This document shows, piece after piece, positions 36,468 through 45,967 of a stretch of DNA of 64,000 nt. Origin of the DNA: Pseudoxanthomonas dokdonensis (GTDB taxonomy: Bacteria; Pseudomonadota; Gammaproteobacteria; Xanthomonadales; Xanthomonadaceae); NCBI RefSeq assembly GCF_001431405.1, contig NZ_LDJL01000017.1:1-64000 (forward strand), read 5' to 3'. The notes below the pieces were generated by a model. The model was not told the DNA's origin. It saw only the letters and a list, made by a program, of their open reading frames with translations, and ran no database searches. Numbering within the stretch: position 1 is the stretch's first letter; each line of letters starts with the position of its first letter. The position numbers were made by a program, and so were the translations under genes.

Positions 36468-36574
36468 GTCGCGACTTCAGCGCTGCGTGGGTGGTTATCA
36501 GTGAAATGGAACCCTCCCCTGACCCGGAAGGCATAGCAGGATCTAAACTGCTTGCTTTGGCGAGAGAGTCGGTG

Positions 36575-37186
36575 ATGGAAGCAGCAAGCCGTGTAATCAA
36601 AGCCGCCGAGTATCGGCGCGAGCGCTGGAAGAATGGCCTGGGCTGGACCCGCGAAATCATCCGCGGCCCCGCTAACGCGACGACTGACTGGCACTGGCGG
36701 GTGTCGATTGCCGAGATTGAACAGGATGCGGCGTTTTCACGCTTCCCGGGTATCGAAAGAGAGTTGGTACTGTTGAGCGGCAATGGCATGCGGCTGGTGT
36801 TCGATGATGGACAGCAGGCGCTGCTGGAGCCGCCTCGCGGCAAGCTGCGGTTTTCTGGCGATCGTGTCGTGAGAGCCGTGTTGACCGATGGCCCGACGCA
36901 GGACTTCAACCTGATGTGGAATCCAACCCACGTCCAGGCGGAGCTGGCGGTACGGCCGCTGACGGGGTCGATGGTGTTCTTCGTTGAGCCGGGCGTTACC
37001 TGGATGGTCCACATGGTGGCCGGTCAAGCCGGATGGAACGAAGATGCCGGCCTGCCATCATTGCAGAGCGGCGACACTGCCATCCTGGCCTCGGCGACGA
37101 GCAGAAGCCGTTTCGCGCTGGAAGGCGGGGGCAGCCTGATCGTGATCAGGCTGCCGGCAGCAGCAACAAGCAGGACCATCGCGTGA
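36575..37186 (+). CDS. HutD family protein
   Basis: A 203-residue HutD/Ves (DUF886) bicupin protein, recognisable from RRERWKNGLGWTREI, WRVSIAEIEQDAAFSRFPGIER and FNLMWN. HutD is linked to histidine utilisation in pseudomonads, where it is thought to limit pathway flux; no hut genes are visible here, so it stands alone. I start at ATG 36575 (a GTG directly upstream is also possible). The open frame runs back to 36023 through the tandem repeat array, but that part has no protein-like composition. Confidence 0.82.
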   Translation: MEAASRVIKAAEYRRERWKNGLGWTREIIRGPANATTDWHWRVSIAEIEQDAAFSRFPGIERELVLLSGNGMRLVFDDGQQALLEPPRGKLRFSGDRVVRAVLTDGPTQDFNLMWNPTHVQAELAVRPLTGSMVFFVEPGVTWMVHMVAGQAGWNEDAGLPSLQSGDTAILASATSRSRFALEGGGSLIVIRLPAAATSRTIA

Positions 37187-38073
37187 ACAATGCCGAAAGC
37201 GGCAACAGTTCGCCCAGCGCGAAGCATGTCGCGCAGCAGCTGATGCCGAGCTGCCAAAGCAATGATCACGACCACGACAACAATCGCCTTCGGCGCTGCG
37301 GCGACAGACGGGGGTCATGAAAGCAGGGACAAAACACCATAATCCCATTCCCCCGAAACGCTGGTAACGCGGGCCAAATGCAAGCCTGCGTCTGCAAGAG
37401 CCAGCGAAAAGCCGACACCTGCGTTTACCTGACCAGCCGCGATGCATCGCTGAAGGCACGGCGGGAAGTCTCTGTTTCGCGCCTCTGCTGTGCCATCGAT
37501 GCAGTTCACCCGGGATTCCGGGGGGTGCTTCGTGTGGCGCAGCTTGTGGTGTTGAGGGAGCGAGAGAGAATTCCGTCCAGCGTCGCGCATGCGATCGACG
37601 TAGTACAAAGATCCAAGGATCCCATATTGATCAGAGCGCACAGCTGGCTGCGACGACCAGGCGGTTGTAAGTCCACGCACTGTGTTGCCGATGTTTCCGT
37701 TGGCGCAGGTCCTTCTGGGGTTATACAGCCGCTTGCCTCGGATTGACGTTTGGCAAAGCCATGCCAATCCTGCATCGCGATGGCAGAAGATGGGCCGCCG
37801 GGTGACCGCTGTAACCTCAGCGTTGTCGCGGATTGCAGAGCGCAGCTTGCAGCGCGGTCGCAGTCGCGGTCGCAGCAGCAGCCGTCTATGGGCGCACCGC
37901 AAGCCGTGCCGGCTTCGTGCCGTTGGCGCGACCAGCCAGGTTCATATGGAGTGTTGCGGCCGTCAGCCGAGGGACACGGGCTGGACCTGGCCCTGGATTG
38001 ATCTGTAGACGTCATGGACACCAAACAGGCACGCGCGAGCAGCTATCGCCGTTGCCGTTCGAAGTGGGTCGAA
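37187..38073. other. 887-bp region without a convincing gene
   Basis: Open frames of 120-195 codons exist on both strands, but they overlap one another, lack Shine-Dalgarno sequences and have Cys/Ser/Arg-rich compositions that match no family I know. Parts look less GC-rich than the neighbouring genes. This may be a decayed insertion or a long untranslated region separating hutD from the iron island. Confidence 0.4.
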
Positions 38074-39708
38074 TCAGTACACGTCGCGACGATAGCGGCC
38101 ACTCTCAATCAGCTGTTCGACCTGTGCGTCGCCCAGAGTCGCACGCAGTACCGCGTCAACCGACGGCGCCATCCCGTGCAGACTGCCGCAGACCAGAATG
38201 ACGGCACCGTCCTCGACCCATTGCCGGAGGACGCCGGCCGCTGCCCGCAGCCTGTCCTGTACGTAGATGCGGTCGGTCTGGTCGCGTGAGAACGCGGTAT
38301 CGAGCCGTTCGATGAAACCCGCCTGCTGCCAGGCGAGCAGCTCTTCAGAAAAGAAAAAATCGATGTCCCGCTGGCGTTCGCCAAGCAACAGCCAGTTACG
38401 CCGACTGGACTGCCGGATCCGGTGTTTGAGATGAGCACGCAGGCCGGCGATACCGGTGCCGTTGCCAATCAGGATCAACGGCGCAGCGTCGACGGGCGGT
38501 TGGAAATTGGGATTGCGGCGCACGCGCAGATCGATGGTGGCGCCGATGTCGGCGTGCTGGCAAAGCCAGCCGCTGCCGAGCCCACTGCTGCCATCCTCAT
38601 GCCGCGTCAACCGGACCAGCAGGCGTGCACTGCCTTCACTGGGCAATGTCGCAAGCGAATACTCGCGATGCGGCAACGGTTTGACTCTGTCCGCCAGCGC
38701 CTGCTCGTCCAGCGTCCGGATCTCGCTGGGTGCCGGCAGGTGAGCGGCGACCATGACATCGAGCAAGCGTCGCGCCTGTCCGTCCACCTGTACCGAGGCC
38801 TCTGGATCCAGGGTCGCCTGCCGTAGCAGGGCGACGACGCTGGCTGACGGATGACGAGGGCCGATTTCGACCAGGTCACCGGCGTTCCAGTCCGGCAGAG
38901 CGCCGTCGGCTGGCACCAGATCCAACTGGAATACCGGTTGCCCGACGCTGCCGGGATTCAACAGCTGCCGTCGTTGCAACCGCCAGGGTTGATAATCGAC
39001 CGGCGACCAATCGGGAAGGTCGGTCACCCCGCTGAGCTGGCCCAGGTGATGTTGCCAATGGCGCAGCGCGCCTTCATCGGCATTGTCCACTTCCACCAGA
39101 TCGAACAACGGTTGCGCGCCGGCATGCCGCAACCAGCGATCCAGCTGATGGCCAAAGGCACAGAAGTTCGCGTACTCGCGATCACCCAGCGCCAGCACCG
39201 CGTATTGCAGTCCATGCAGGTCTGCTGCCTGTGGCATCAACTGGCGGACGAACTTCAAGGCGTGGTCGGGTGGGTCGCCTTCTCCGGTGGTGCTGGCAAT
39301 CAGCAACAGGCGCCGGGTAGCGCCCAGACGTGCATGGTCCAGCCGCTCCAGGGCCACCAGCTGGGCGTCGATACCTGCATCGTTCAACGACTGCGCGGTG
39401 CGTTCGGCCAGATCCAGCGCAAAACCGGTCTGACTGGCGTAGGCCACCGTGATTGTCGCCCCGGTGGTTGCCGAATTTCTGGCCTCGGCGAGGTGGCGCT
39501 GGTTTCGAGTGAACCAGGCCGACAATGCCAGGTACGCCAGCAGTGCGGCGACGGCCCAGACCCAGTGCGACATCGTTGGGGTGGCAATCCACCAGCTTCC
39601 CCGCTGCAGGCAGAACGAGATCGCGGCCAGCCCCACCAGCACGGACACGACCAGTCCGTGGCCCAGCCACGGTCGCCATGATGATGAGGACGAGGCGCCA
39701 ACGGTCAT
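38074..39708 (-). CDS. Membrane-anchored CysJ-like NADPH flavoreductase
   Basis: A 544-residue diflavin reductase. Two hydrophobic segments (about 13-33 and 45-65) anchor it, then a flavodoxin FMN domain (VAYASQTGFALDLAERTA, ASTTGEGDPPDHA, LGDREYANFCAFG), an FAD domain (PHREYSLATLPSEG) and an NAD(P)H domain (LILIGNGTGIAGLRAHL, VCGSLHGMA). This is the cytochrome P450 reductase/CysJ layout, but no cysI is nearby. As the last gene of the Fur-associated operon it probably feeds NADPH electrons into the membrane PepSY protein rather than sulfite reductase (inference). Its ATG shares one base with the apbE stop. Confidence 0.87.
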   Translation of the reverse strand: MTVGASSSSSWRPWLGHGLVVSVLVGLAAISFCLQRGSWWIATPTMSHWVWAVAALLAYLALSAWFTRNQRHLAEARNSATTGATITVAYASQTGFALDLAERTAQSLNDAGIDAQLVALERLDHARLGATRRLLLIASTTGEGDPPDHALKFVRQLMPQAADLHGLQYAVLALGDREYANFCAFGHQLDRWLRHAGAQPLFDLVEVDNADEGALRHWQHHLGQLSGVTDLPDWSPVDYQPWRLQRRQLLNPGSVGQPVFQLDLVPADGALPDWNAGDLVEIGPRHPSASVVALLRQATLDPEASVQVDGQARRLLDVMVAAHLPAPSEIRTLDEQALADRVKPLPHREYSLATLPSEGSARLLVRLTRHEDGSSGLGSGWLCQHADIGATIDLRVRRNPNFQPPVDAAPLILIGNGTGIAGLRAHLKHRIRQSSRRNWLLLGERQRDIDFFFSEELLAWQQAGFIERLDTAFSRDQTDRIYVQDRLRAAAGVLRQWVEDGAVILVCGSLHGMAPSVDAVLRATLGDAQVEQLIESGRYRRDVY

Positions 39709-40673
39709 CAGGATACGAACGCGTTGAACGCGGTTGTGGCCATGGCCGGCGTGCCAGCATCGCTGGCAACGAAGCGTGCGGCCAGACCCTGGCTCTGGGC
39801 GAATGCCAGACCGGCCTGCATGCCCATGACGGTCAAGGCCGTTGCCCAGGCATCGGCCTGCATCGCCTGCTGGCAGATCACGGTGACCGCGGCCGGCGCA
39901 TCGAGCACTGGCCGCCCGCTGCGGGGATCAATGGTGTGCGAAAACGACTGGCCCTGCTGTTCGAACTGATGCCAGTGCAGTCCCGAAGTCGCGACGGCAA
40001 CACCATCAAGTGCCAGCAACAGTGGATCATCGTCGTTGTCGGCATCATCCGGTGAGGCTTCCACCAGCACCTGCCAGCACTGGCCATCGGCCTTGCGTCC
40101 GTAGCCGGCCAGTTCGCCGCCGATTTCCACCAGGGCGGCGGGAACCTGTTGGTCGCGCAGATGGGCCAGCACGCAGTCGACGGCATAACCTTTGGCAATG
40201 GCCGAGAAGTCCAGATGCAAATCCCCGGGCTGCAACAGCAGCAGTGGTTCGATGGTGGTCTGTATCCGTTGCCAGCCGACCCGCGCGCGCGCCTGTGCCA
40301 GCGGTTCCGGTGCTGGAACCGCACGCGGGCCGGCATCAGCACCAAATCCCCAGGCCGCGACCAGCGGTCCGACAGTAGGGTCAAACGTACCGCCGCTGCG
40401 ACGGGCGATGTCGAGCGCGCAGTGCAGCACGTTGCCAAAGTCTTCGGGCAGCCGATGCCAACTGCCCGCGGGGGCATGGTTGTAGCGGCTGATGTCGGAG
40501 CTGCTCCACCATGTACTCATCTGCGCGACGATGCTGTCCAGGCGCGCCTGCACGCCGTCGTGCAACGCGTGCAGATCATGCTCGCCAGGCAAGCGCAGGC
40601 GGACCGACCAGGTGGTGCCCATGGTCTGTCCCAGCAGGCTGTGCAGATGGGTTGTACTCACGTCGATAGGCAT
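39708..40673 (-). CDS. apbE: FAD:protein FMN transferase (ApbE)
   Basis: A 321-residue ApbE, which attaches FMN covalently to Thr or Ser of flavoprotein targets using FAD. Motifs are MGTTWSVRLR, FDPTVGPLVAAWGFG, LDFSAIAKGYAVD, EIGGELAGYG and HTIDPRSGRPV. No obvious signal peptide is seen, whereas many ApbE proteins are exported; the N-terminus could be misassigned, or the protein may act before export of its substrate. It lies between the DUF4198 and flavoreductase genes, pointing to a flavinylated partner in the same operon. Confidence 0.92.
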   Translation of the reverse strand: MPIDVSTTHLHSLLGQTMGTTWSVRLRLPGEHDLHALHDGVQARLDSIVAQMSTWWSSSDISRYNHAPAGSWHRLPEDFGNVLHCALDIARRSGGTFDPTVGPLVAAWGFGADAGPRAVPAPEPLAQARARVGWQRIQTTIEPLLLLQPGDLHLDFSAIAKGYAVDCVLAHLRDQQVPAALVEIGGELAGYGRKADGQCWQVLVEASPDDADNDDDPLLLALDGVAVATSGLHWHQFEQQGQSFSHTIDPRSGRPVLDAPAAVTVICQQAMQADAWATALTVMGMQAGLAFAQSQGLAARFVASDAGTPAMATTAFNAFVS

Positions 40674-40736
40674 CGGCAGTCCGCAGGCAAGCGCACGCCT
40701 GGCGGCGTGGCTGGCCCCGCGTGGGATCCGTGTTTA

Positions 40737-41546
40737 CTACTGCGGCAGCACTTCCAGGGTGGCGACATAGCTCAGGCGGCGCTTGCCGGCTTGCGGCAGC
40801 GACGTCCTGTCGTCTTCATAGGTGGTCTCCAGCCAGTACATGCCGGCCTCAGGCCAGGTCACGCTGAACTGCCCTTCGGCGTCGGTGCTGACATGGATCG
40901 ATTCCTGCGCATTGCGGTAACGGGTACCGCCGCGGGTAATCTCGAATTGCAGCCCGCTCGCCGGTTTGCCATCCAACAGCATCCTGAAAGTAGCGCTTTC
41001 GCCAGCGAACAGATCGTTGGGATGGGTGACCGCGACCAGTTCCAGCCCCTGGCCGGTCGCCGCCAAGGCGGTCTGGCTGGGCGAACCATTGGTCACGAAC
41101 GTCTCGATGCGTCCCGTCGATTGCGATACCTGCAGATCCTTGGCGTCCTTCGGCACTTCGCTGGCAAAGCTGGCCGGGCTGCCACGCCAGCGTTTGCGCT
41201 GGCCGTTTTCCTCCCAACTGCCAAACAATCCATTGTTGACCACGGCGATGCGATAGGTGCCGGTCTGCTTCAGTTCGACGTCGAACACGGTGCGGTACTT
41301 GCCGGTGGCGACGTTCTGCGCTTGCATCTGGCTGCCGTCGGGCGCGGTGATGACCAGTCCATCGGTACGCAAGGGCACATGGTTGAAGTAGAACAGGTCG
41401 TTGGACACGGCGGCATCCACCGTGATCCATGGGCTGTCACCGGCGATCACGGTCTGCGAAGGCAGCAGCCAGGTCTTGTGGGCCATTGCCTGCGACATCG
41501 GCAACAGGCTGGCCAGGGCGATGGCGGCAATCAGGGAACGCTTCAT
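40737..41546 (-). CDS. Periplasmic DUF4198 protein
   Basis: A 269-residue secreted protein: signal peptide ([16 protein letters not shown]), then a mature sequence predicted to start His-Lys-Thr-Trp-Leu (HKTWLLPSQ), and a DUF4198 domain of beta-sandwich type with a C-terminal [10 protein letters not shown] segment. DUF4198 includes NikK-like metal-binding proteins, and an N-terminal His after cleavage is a plausible metal ligand. It follows DUF2271 by 27 bases in the iron operon. Confidence 0.86.
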   Translation of the reverse strand: MKRSLIAAIALASLLPMSQAMAHKTWLLPSQTVIAGDSPWITVDAAVSNDLFYFNHVPLRTDGLVITAPDGSQMQAQNVATGKYRTVFDVELKQTGTYRIAVVNNGLFGSWEENGQRKRWRGSPASFASEVPKDAKDLQVSQSTGRIETFVTNGSPSQTALAATGQGLELVAVTHPNDLFAGESATFRMLLDGKPASGLQFEITRGGTRYRNAQESIHVSTDAEGQFSVTWPEAGMYWLETTYEDDRTSLPQAGKRRLSYVATLEVLPQ

Positions 41547-41573
41547 GTGTGTCTCCGGAGGGAATTGAGTGAA

Positions 41574-42098
41574 TCAGGGCTTGACCGCCAGGCTGACCGC
41601 GCCCAGCTCGCTTTTGCCCTGGGCCTTGCCAGTGGAAGCGGCCGGCCAGGTAAAGGGAATCTTCAGCAGCTCGCGGCCGCCGACTTCGCGGGCGGCTTCC
41701 ACCACCAGCGTGTACTGACCCGGTGCCAGTCCGGCCAGTTGCGGTTGCGCATCGCCAAAGGAAAGCGAATGCCTGCCCGCCGGGCGGGTCGGGCCGGTAA
41801 CGCCATCTACCGGCAGTTCCAGGGTGCGACCGGACTTGCGCCACCATTGCCGCAGATCCGGCAGCCACTTGGTGCCATGGCCTTCCTTGGTGTCGGTGTT
41901 CTGGTACCAGACTGAAAGATCGGCGGCGGTCTTGTTGTCGGCGCCTTCAATCCAGATGGCGACGTAGGGGCGGTGATACTCGGCCACGTTCAACTTCGGC
42001 ACTTCCACCGTGACGTCCAGCTGCGCGGCATAGACCGGTACGCCCAGCAAGCCGCTCAAGGCGATCGTCAGGCTGGTGGGAATGATGGTTCGTTTCAT
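41574..42098 (-). CDS. Periplasmic DUF2271 protein, candidate flavinylation target
   Basis: A 174-residue protein with a signal peptide (LTIALSGLLGVPVYA) and a DUF2271 domain (YVAIWIEGADN, TLELPVDGVTGPTRPAG, LAGLAPGQYTLVVEAAREVGG). The DGVTGPT stretch near residue 103 resembles the Dxx(S/T)GxT context of ApbE-modified Thr in FMN-binding proteins, and apbE is two genes downstream. I therefore suggest it is a covalent flavoprotein of the periplasm (inference). ATG 42098 is used; it lies 26 bases after the PepSY stop. Confidence 0.85.
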   Translation of the reverse strand: MKRTIIPTSLTIALSGLLGVPVYAAQLDVTVEVPKLNVAEYHRPYVAIWIEGADNKTAADLSVWYQNTDTKEGHGTKWLPDLRQWWRKSGRTLELPVDGVTGPTRPAGRHSLSFGDAQPQLAGLAPGQYTLVVEAAREVGGRELLKIPFTWPAASTGKAQGKSELGAVSLAVKP

Positions 42099-42124
42099 GG
42101 ATGACGCTCGCGCTATGAAGGGAG

Positions 42125-42802
42125 TCAATGGATGAAAAGCAGGGCAATCAACAGCGGCACGATCAGGCCCAGCCCGACCATCGGCCAGGTCATCCGGCGC
42201 TGGCGCGCATGCAGCTGCAGCAGGAACAGGCCGGTGATGCAGAACACCAGGCAGGCGACGGCGAACAAGTCCAGGAACCAGCCCCAGGCCGGCCCGGCAT
42301 TGCGACCTTTGTGCAGATCGTTGAAGTAGGAAATCCAGCCACGCCGGGTGGCTTCATACTCGACCGCGCCACTTTCGCGATCAATGCTCAGCCACGCGTC
42401 ACTGCCGGGCCCGGGCATCGACAGATAGATTTCGTCTTGCGACCACTCGGCCGGCTTGCGGCCGATGGCGACGGCCAGCTCCTTGCCCAGCCAGGATGCC
42501 GACGCCGATGGCAGTGGTGCATTGCCGTCCGCATGTCCGCGCAGCCCGGCAAGCAGCGGCGCCGGCAGCTGCAATTGCCGGTTGTCGATTTGCGGCTCGG
42601 CTTCGATGCGCGAAGCATGATTGAGGGTGATGCCGGTGATGGCGAACAACAGCATGCCGATCAGGCATATCGCCGAACTGATCCAGTGCCACTGGTGCAG
42701 CGTGCGCAGCCAGAAGCCGCGACGCTGTTGCTGAATGGCGGCAGTGGAGGTACGCGTGGCGGCCAAGGAAGGACACTCGAAGAGGAGAATCGTGCCATGC
42801 AT
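42125..42802 (-). CDS. PepSY-associated transmembrane protein
   Basis: A 225-residue membrane protein of the PepSY-TM type with three hydrophobic segments: [23 protein letters not shown] with conserved His residues, [20 protein letters not shown] after [15 protein letters not shown], and a C-terminal one. The periplasmic loop between the first two carries the PepSY-like part. Related proteins such as PiuB and ferric-reductase-like PepSY proteins move electrons across the inner membrane, probably through heme. ATG 42802 has no Shine-Dalgarno and begins 11 bases after a Fur box; the true start could lie downstream. Confidence 0.84.
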   Translation of the reverse strand: MHGTILLFECPSLAATRTSTAAIQQQRRGFWLRTLHQWHWISSAICLIGMLLFAITGITLNHASRIEAEPQIDNRQLQLPAPLLAGLRGHADGNAPLPSASASWLGKELAVAIGRKPAEWSQDEIYLSMPGPGSDAWLSIDRESGAVEYEATRRGWISYFNDLHKGRNAGPAWGWFLDLFAVACLVFCITGLFLLQLHARQRRMTWPMVGLGLIVPLLIALLFIH

Positions 42803-42813
42803 TTAAGCACGAA

Positions 42814-42828
42814 TGAGAATTACTCTCA
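42814..42828 (-). promoter_or_regulatory. Fur box upstream of the PepSY operon
   Basis: TGAGAATTACTCTCA matches the 7-1-7 Fur core TGATAATNATTATCA as an imperfect palindrome with one mismatch between arms. It lies directly upstream of the PepSY-DUF2271-DUF4198-apbE-flavoreductase genes, so these should be induced when iron is scarce. Confidence 0.78.
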
Positions 42829-42927
42829 ATTAGGGTGCCTGCCCGCGCGGCCATTGCTGGAAGCGACCGAGCGGGCAGGAGGCGGGCTGCGATGGTCATC
42901 GGCCACCGATTGCAGCCAATGGAACGG

Positions 42928-43620
42928 CTAGACTTCGGCCCAGCGCCGAAGCAGGTTGTGGTAGATGCCGGTGAGTTGCAGCACCGCGGCGCTGTCGGCG
43001 CCGGTGCGGGCCAGGGTCTGCACGCAGGTGTCCATTTCGTACAGCATGCGGCGTTGGCTGTCGTCACGGATCATGCTCTGCACCCAGAAGAATGACGCCA
43101 ACCGCGCACCACGGCTGACCGGCTGCACCCGGTGCAGGCTGCTGGATGGATAGATCACTGCGTCGCCTGCCGGCAGTTTGACCTCGTGCTCGCCATAGGT
43201 GTCACTGATGATGAGTTCGCCGCCGTCATATTCGTCCGGCTCGCACAGGAACAGCGTGCAGGATACATCCGAGCGCAGCTGGCTGGCGGCGCTGCCGGCG
43301 GTCGCGGCCAGTTGCATGACCGCGCCGTCAACGTGGAAACCATACTGGCCGCCACCCTGGTATCGATTGAAACGTGGCGGCAGCAGCCGCAGCGGCAGCG
43401 TGGCGGCGAAAAACAACGGATTGCCCAGCACCGCGGCTTCGATCTGCGCGCCCAGTTGCTGGCGCAACGGTGAGTGATCCGCCAGTTGCTGGTTGCGCTT
43501 GACCTGCGCACCCTGGTCGCCGACGGTCTGCCGGCCGTCGACCCAGTCGGCGCCGTCCAGCCGCTGGCGGATGTCGGCGAGCTGTTGCGGAGTCAGGACA
43601 TCGGGAATGTGCAGCAGCAT
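42928..43620 (-). CDS. piuC: PKHD-type Fe(II)/2-oxoglutarate hydroxylase PiuC
   Basis: A 230-residue prolyl-4-hydroxylase-fold dioxygenase of the PiuC/YbiX family. The iron ligands are His and Asp in YGFHVDGAV and His in [10 protein letters not shown], followed by the 2-oxoglutarate Arg in RLASFFW. PiuC genes sit next to PiuA/Fiu catecholate receptors in many Proteobacteria and are Fur-regulated; their substrate is unproven. It begins 58 bases after the receptor stop. Confidence 0.93.
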   Translation of the reverse strand: MLLHIPDVLTPQQLADIRQRLDGADWVDGRQTVGDQGAQVKRNQQLADHSPLRQQLGAQIEAAVLGNPLFFAATLPLRLLPPRFNRYQGGGQYGFHVDGAVMQLAATAGSAASQLRSDVSCTLFLCEPDEYDGGELIISDTYGEHEVKLPAGDAVIYPSSSLHRVQPVSRGARLASFFWVQSMIRDDSQRRMLYEMDTCVQTLARTGADSAAVLQLTGIYHNLLRRWAEV

Positions 43621-43647
43621 GGCTAACCTGTAATCCTGCGGTCGGAA

Positions 43648-43671
43648 GCGGGGCGATGGCGCTCGCCCCGC
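43648..43671 (-). terminator. Hairpin between the TonB receptor and piuC
   Basis: GCGGGGCGA and TCGCCCCGC form a perfect 9-bp stem with a TGGCGC loop, beginning 7 bases past the receptor stop. There is no U-run, so it probably protects or partially terminates the receptor mRNA and lowers piuC expression relative to the receptor. Confidence 0.5.
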
Positions 43672-43678
43672 ATGGTAC

Positions 43679-45967
43679 TCAGAAGCGGAAGTCCGCGGTC
43701 AACAGCAGCGAACGCGGCGCACCCGGGTTGTAGCGATAACCGCTCTTGTTGATCGACGCGACATAGTCTTCGTCGAGCAGGTTGTAGGCATTCAGGCGCA
43801 GATCGAAGTTGCTGCTGAAGGCGTAGCTGACCACGGCATCCAGCACCCAGTAATCCTCGGTGTAGGCCGGGGTGCCGATGGCACCGTCGCTGCCGCGCTT
43901 CATCGGGCCCGAATAGCGGGCACCGCCGCCGACGGTCAGGCCGGACGGAAACGCGTAGGTGGTCCACGCGGTAAAAGCCTTGTCCGGGGTGTAGGTGAGC
44001 TGGTTGGTACCGTCGGCGGTGATGGTGCTGCCTTCGACCACGCGGGCATCCATGGTGGTGTAGCCGGTGGAGAGCGACCAGTTGTCGGTCAGGCGGCCGA
44101 CCGCGGAAATCTCGATGCCCTGCACCCGCTTCCTGCCGGTCTGGTAGTACAGCGCGTCAATCGGGTCCTGGACGATCTCGTTGGTCAGTTCGGTGCGGTA
44201 GATGGCGGTGCTGAGCAGCAGCTTCTCTCCCAGCAGGTTCCATTTGCTGCCTATTTCGGCGGTGCGTGCTTCCTGTGGATCGAAGTTGGGATTGTTGGCG
44301 TTGTTGGCTGAGCTGCTCAACTCCAGGCTGCTGCCCCCGGGCGGCTGCAGCGAGATGGCGTAGTTGGCGTATACGCTTACATCCCTGGAGGGTTTGAACA
44401 GCGCACCGACTTTCCAGTTGAACAGCGTGTCGGAGTCATCGGCATCGACACCCGGCACGATGGTGCCGGCGGGCAGTGTGCCGCAGGTGGGTGCGCCACG
44501 TCCGCCGCAGGCGACCGTGCTGCGGTATTCGGTTTCGTAGCGTTCCAGGCGCAGGCCGGCGTTCAATTCAAAGAATTCATTGAACTTCATGGTGTCGAAC
44601 GCATATATCGACGCCGTATCGGTCTGGCCCTCGCTGTGGGCGCCGGTCGGTCCCCAGACCAGACCGCTGACGTCCGGGTCGGGATGGTAAAGGTTGACAT
44701 CGGGCCAGGTGCTGCCGTCGAGCGCGGCCATGCCGGTGGTTTCCAGCTTCTCACGGGTCAGTTCGACGCCGCTGCTCAGACTGTGCTCGACACGGCCGGT
44801 GTCGAACAGCGCGGTGATGTTGAACTGGTTGGTGATGATGGTGTTCTGCTGGTTCTTGAACGTCGGCAGGCTGCGGGCGAAGGTCCAGCTGTCGATGTCA
44901 TCCGGGTCGGGAATGGTCGGTGCATTGAGCCTGTAAGCGGTCAACATGTAGTCCTGTCGGGTCTTGCCCCAGCGGGTAATGTTGTGCAGGCGCAGACGCT
45001 CGTTGAAGTCGTGCTCGAGCCTCAACGTGGCCATGTCGGCGGTGACGTCGTCGTAGTCCGACAGCGTGCCGTAGAAGTTGCTGCTGTCGACCCTGGGGGC
45101 TTCACCGATCTGCGGATAGGCCGGGTCCGGGCTGGTGTAGCCGGGCAGGCCGATGGTCGGCACAGCGCCATCGGGCACGTTGTCCTGGTCCACGTGCAGC
45201 AGGTTGATGTAGAAGCGGGTCGCGCCATCCAGGCCGAATGCAAGCGACGGCGCGATGCCCCAGCGCTTGTTGTTGACCACATCGCGGCCGGGCACGTCGC
45301 TGTCCTGCCACATCGCATTGAGCCGGAATGCGCTGCCGGTCTGCGCTCCCAGAGTCTGGTTCCAGTCGGCGGTCACCCGCTTCTGGTCGTCACTGCCGAC
45401 CGATACGCCGGCGCTGCTGTGGTTGCGCAGCTGCGGTTGCTTGCTGACCATGTTGATGGCGCCAGTCGGCGACGTACGACCGTTGTCCGGCCCGGACGGG
45501 CCTTTGGTGACTTCGACCTGTTCGATGTTGAACACATCGCGTGAAATCGAGCCCAGGTCACGCACGCCGTCGACGAAAATGCTGCTGGAGGCGTCGAAGC
45601 CGCGCATGTAAATCGAATCGCCGGTGGTGGTGTTGCCGTTCTCACCCGCATAGAACGTACCAACGCCAGGGCTGTTGCGCAGCACCTCGGTCAGCGTGGT
45701 CGCGCCCTGCTGGTTGAACAGCTCGCTGGAGAACACATTGATGGTCTGGGTAGTGTCCAGCAGTGAACGGGTGAACTTGGGCGAGGACAGGCGTTCGGCG
45801 CCATAGCCATTGACACCCTTGACCTGCAGCTGGGGCAGGGTGGTGGCATCGGTGTTGGCGTCGTCATTGGCCTGTGCGACGGTTGGCAGGGCCAGCGCCA
45901 GGCCGGTCAACAGCGAGGCGGTGGCCAGGCCAGAGGATGCATGCTTGCGCGATTTGATGAGGCTCAT
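43679..45967 (-). CDS. TonB-dependent siderophore receptor, Fiu/PiuA type
   Basis: A 762-residue outer-membrane receptor: signal peptide ([15 protein letters not shown]), plug domain ([37 protein letters not shown] by position 68-104, [19 protein letters not shown]), a 22-strand barrel, and a C-terminal Phe (LLLTADFRF). The Fiu/PiuA/CfrA type is supported by the adjacent piuC and by a Fur box. These receptors import catecholate siderophores and cefiderocol-like conjugates. It is the first gene of the iron island on the minus strand. Confidence 0.93.
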   Translation of the reverse strand: MSLIKSRKHASSGLATASLLTGLALALPTVAQANDDANTDATTLPQLQVKGVNGYGAERLSSPKFTRSLLDTTQTINVFSSELFNQQGATTLTEVLRNSPGVGTFYAGENGNTTTGDSIYMRGFDASSSIFVDGVRDLGSISRDVFNIEQVEVTKGPSGPDNGRTSPTGAINMVSKQPQLRNHSSAGVSVGSDDQKRVTADWNQTLGAQTGSAFRLNAMWQDSDVPGRDVVNNKRWGIAPSLAFGLDGATRFYINLLHVDQDNVPDGAVPTIGLPGYTSPDPAYPQIGEAPRVDSSNFYGTLSDYDDVTADMATLRLEHDFNERLRLHNITRWGKTRQDYMLTAYRLNAPTIPDPDDIDSWTFARSLPTFKNQQNTIITNQFNITALFDTGRVEHSLSSGVELTREKLETTGMAALDGSTWPDVNLYHPDPDVSGLVWGPTGAHSEGQTDTASIYAFDTMKFNEFFELNAGLRLERYETEYRSTVACGGRGAPTCGTLPAGTIVPGVDADDSDTLFNWKVGALFKPSRDVSVYANYAISLQPPGGSSLELSSSANNANNPNFDPQEARTAEIGSKWNLLGEKLLLSTAIYRTELTNEIVQDPIDALYYQTGRKRVQGIEISAVGRLTDNWSLSTGYTTMDARVVEGSTITADGTNQLTYTPDKAFTAWTTYAFPSGLTVGGGARYSGPMKRGSDGAIGTPAYTEDYWVLDAVVSYAFSSNFDLRLNAYNLLDEDYVASINKSGYRYNPGAPRSLLLTADFRF

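Noticed and set aside
36023..36574. N-terminal extension of hutD through the tandem repeat
   Set aside because: The frame is open only because the 12-bp unit has no stops and part of the region is a terminator and an inverted repeat. The HutD family match begins just after ATG 36575.
37315..38024. Overlapping open frames of 120-195 codons on both strands
   Set aside because: No Shine-Dalgarno, no family motif, unusual Cys/Ser/Arg content, and mutual overlap; I left the region unannotated.
38074..39708. CysJ of assimilatory sulfite reductase
   Set aside because: There is no cysI or cysH nearby, and the protein has two N-terminal membrane segments that CysJ lacks; the operon context is iron uptake.
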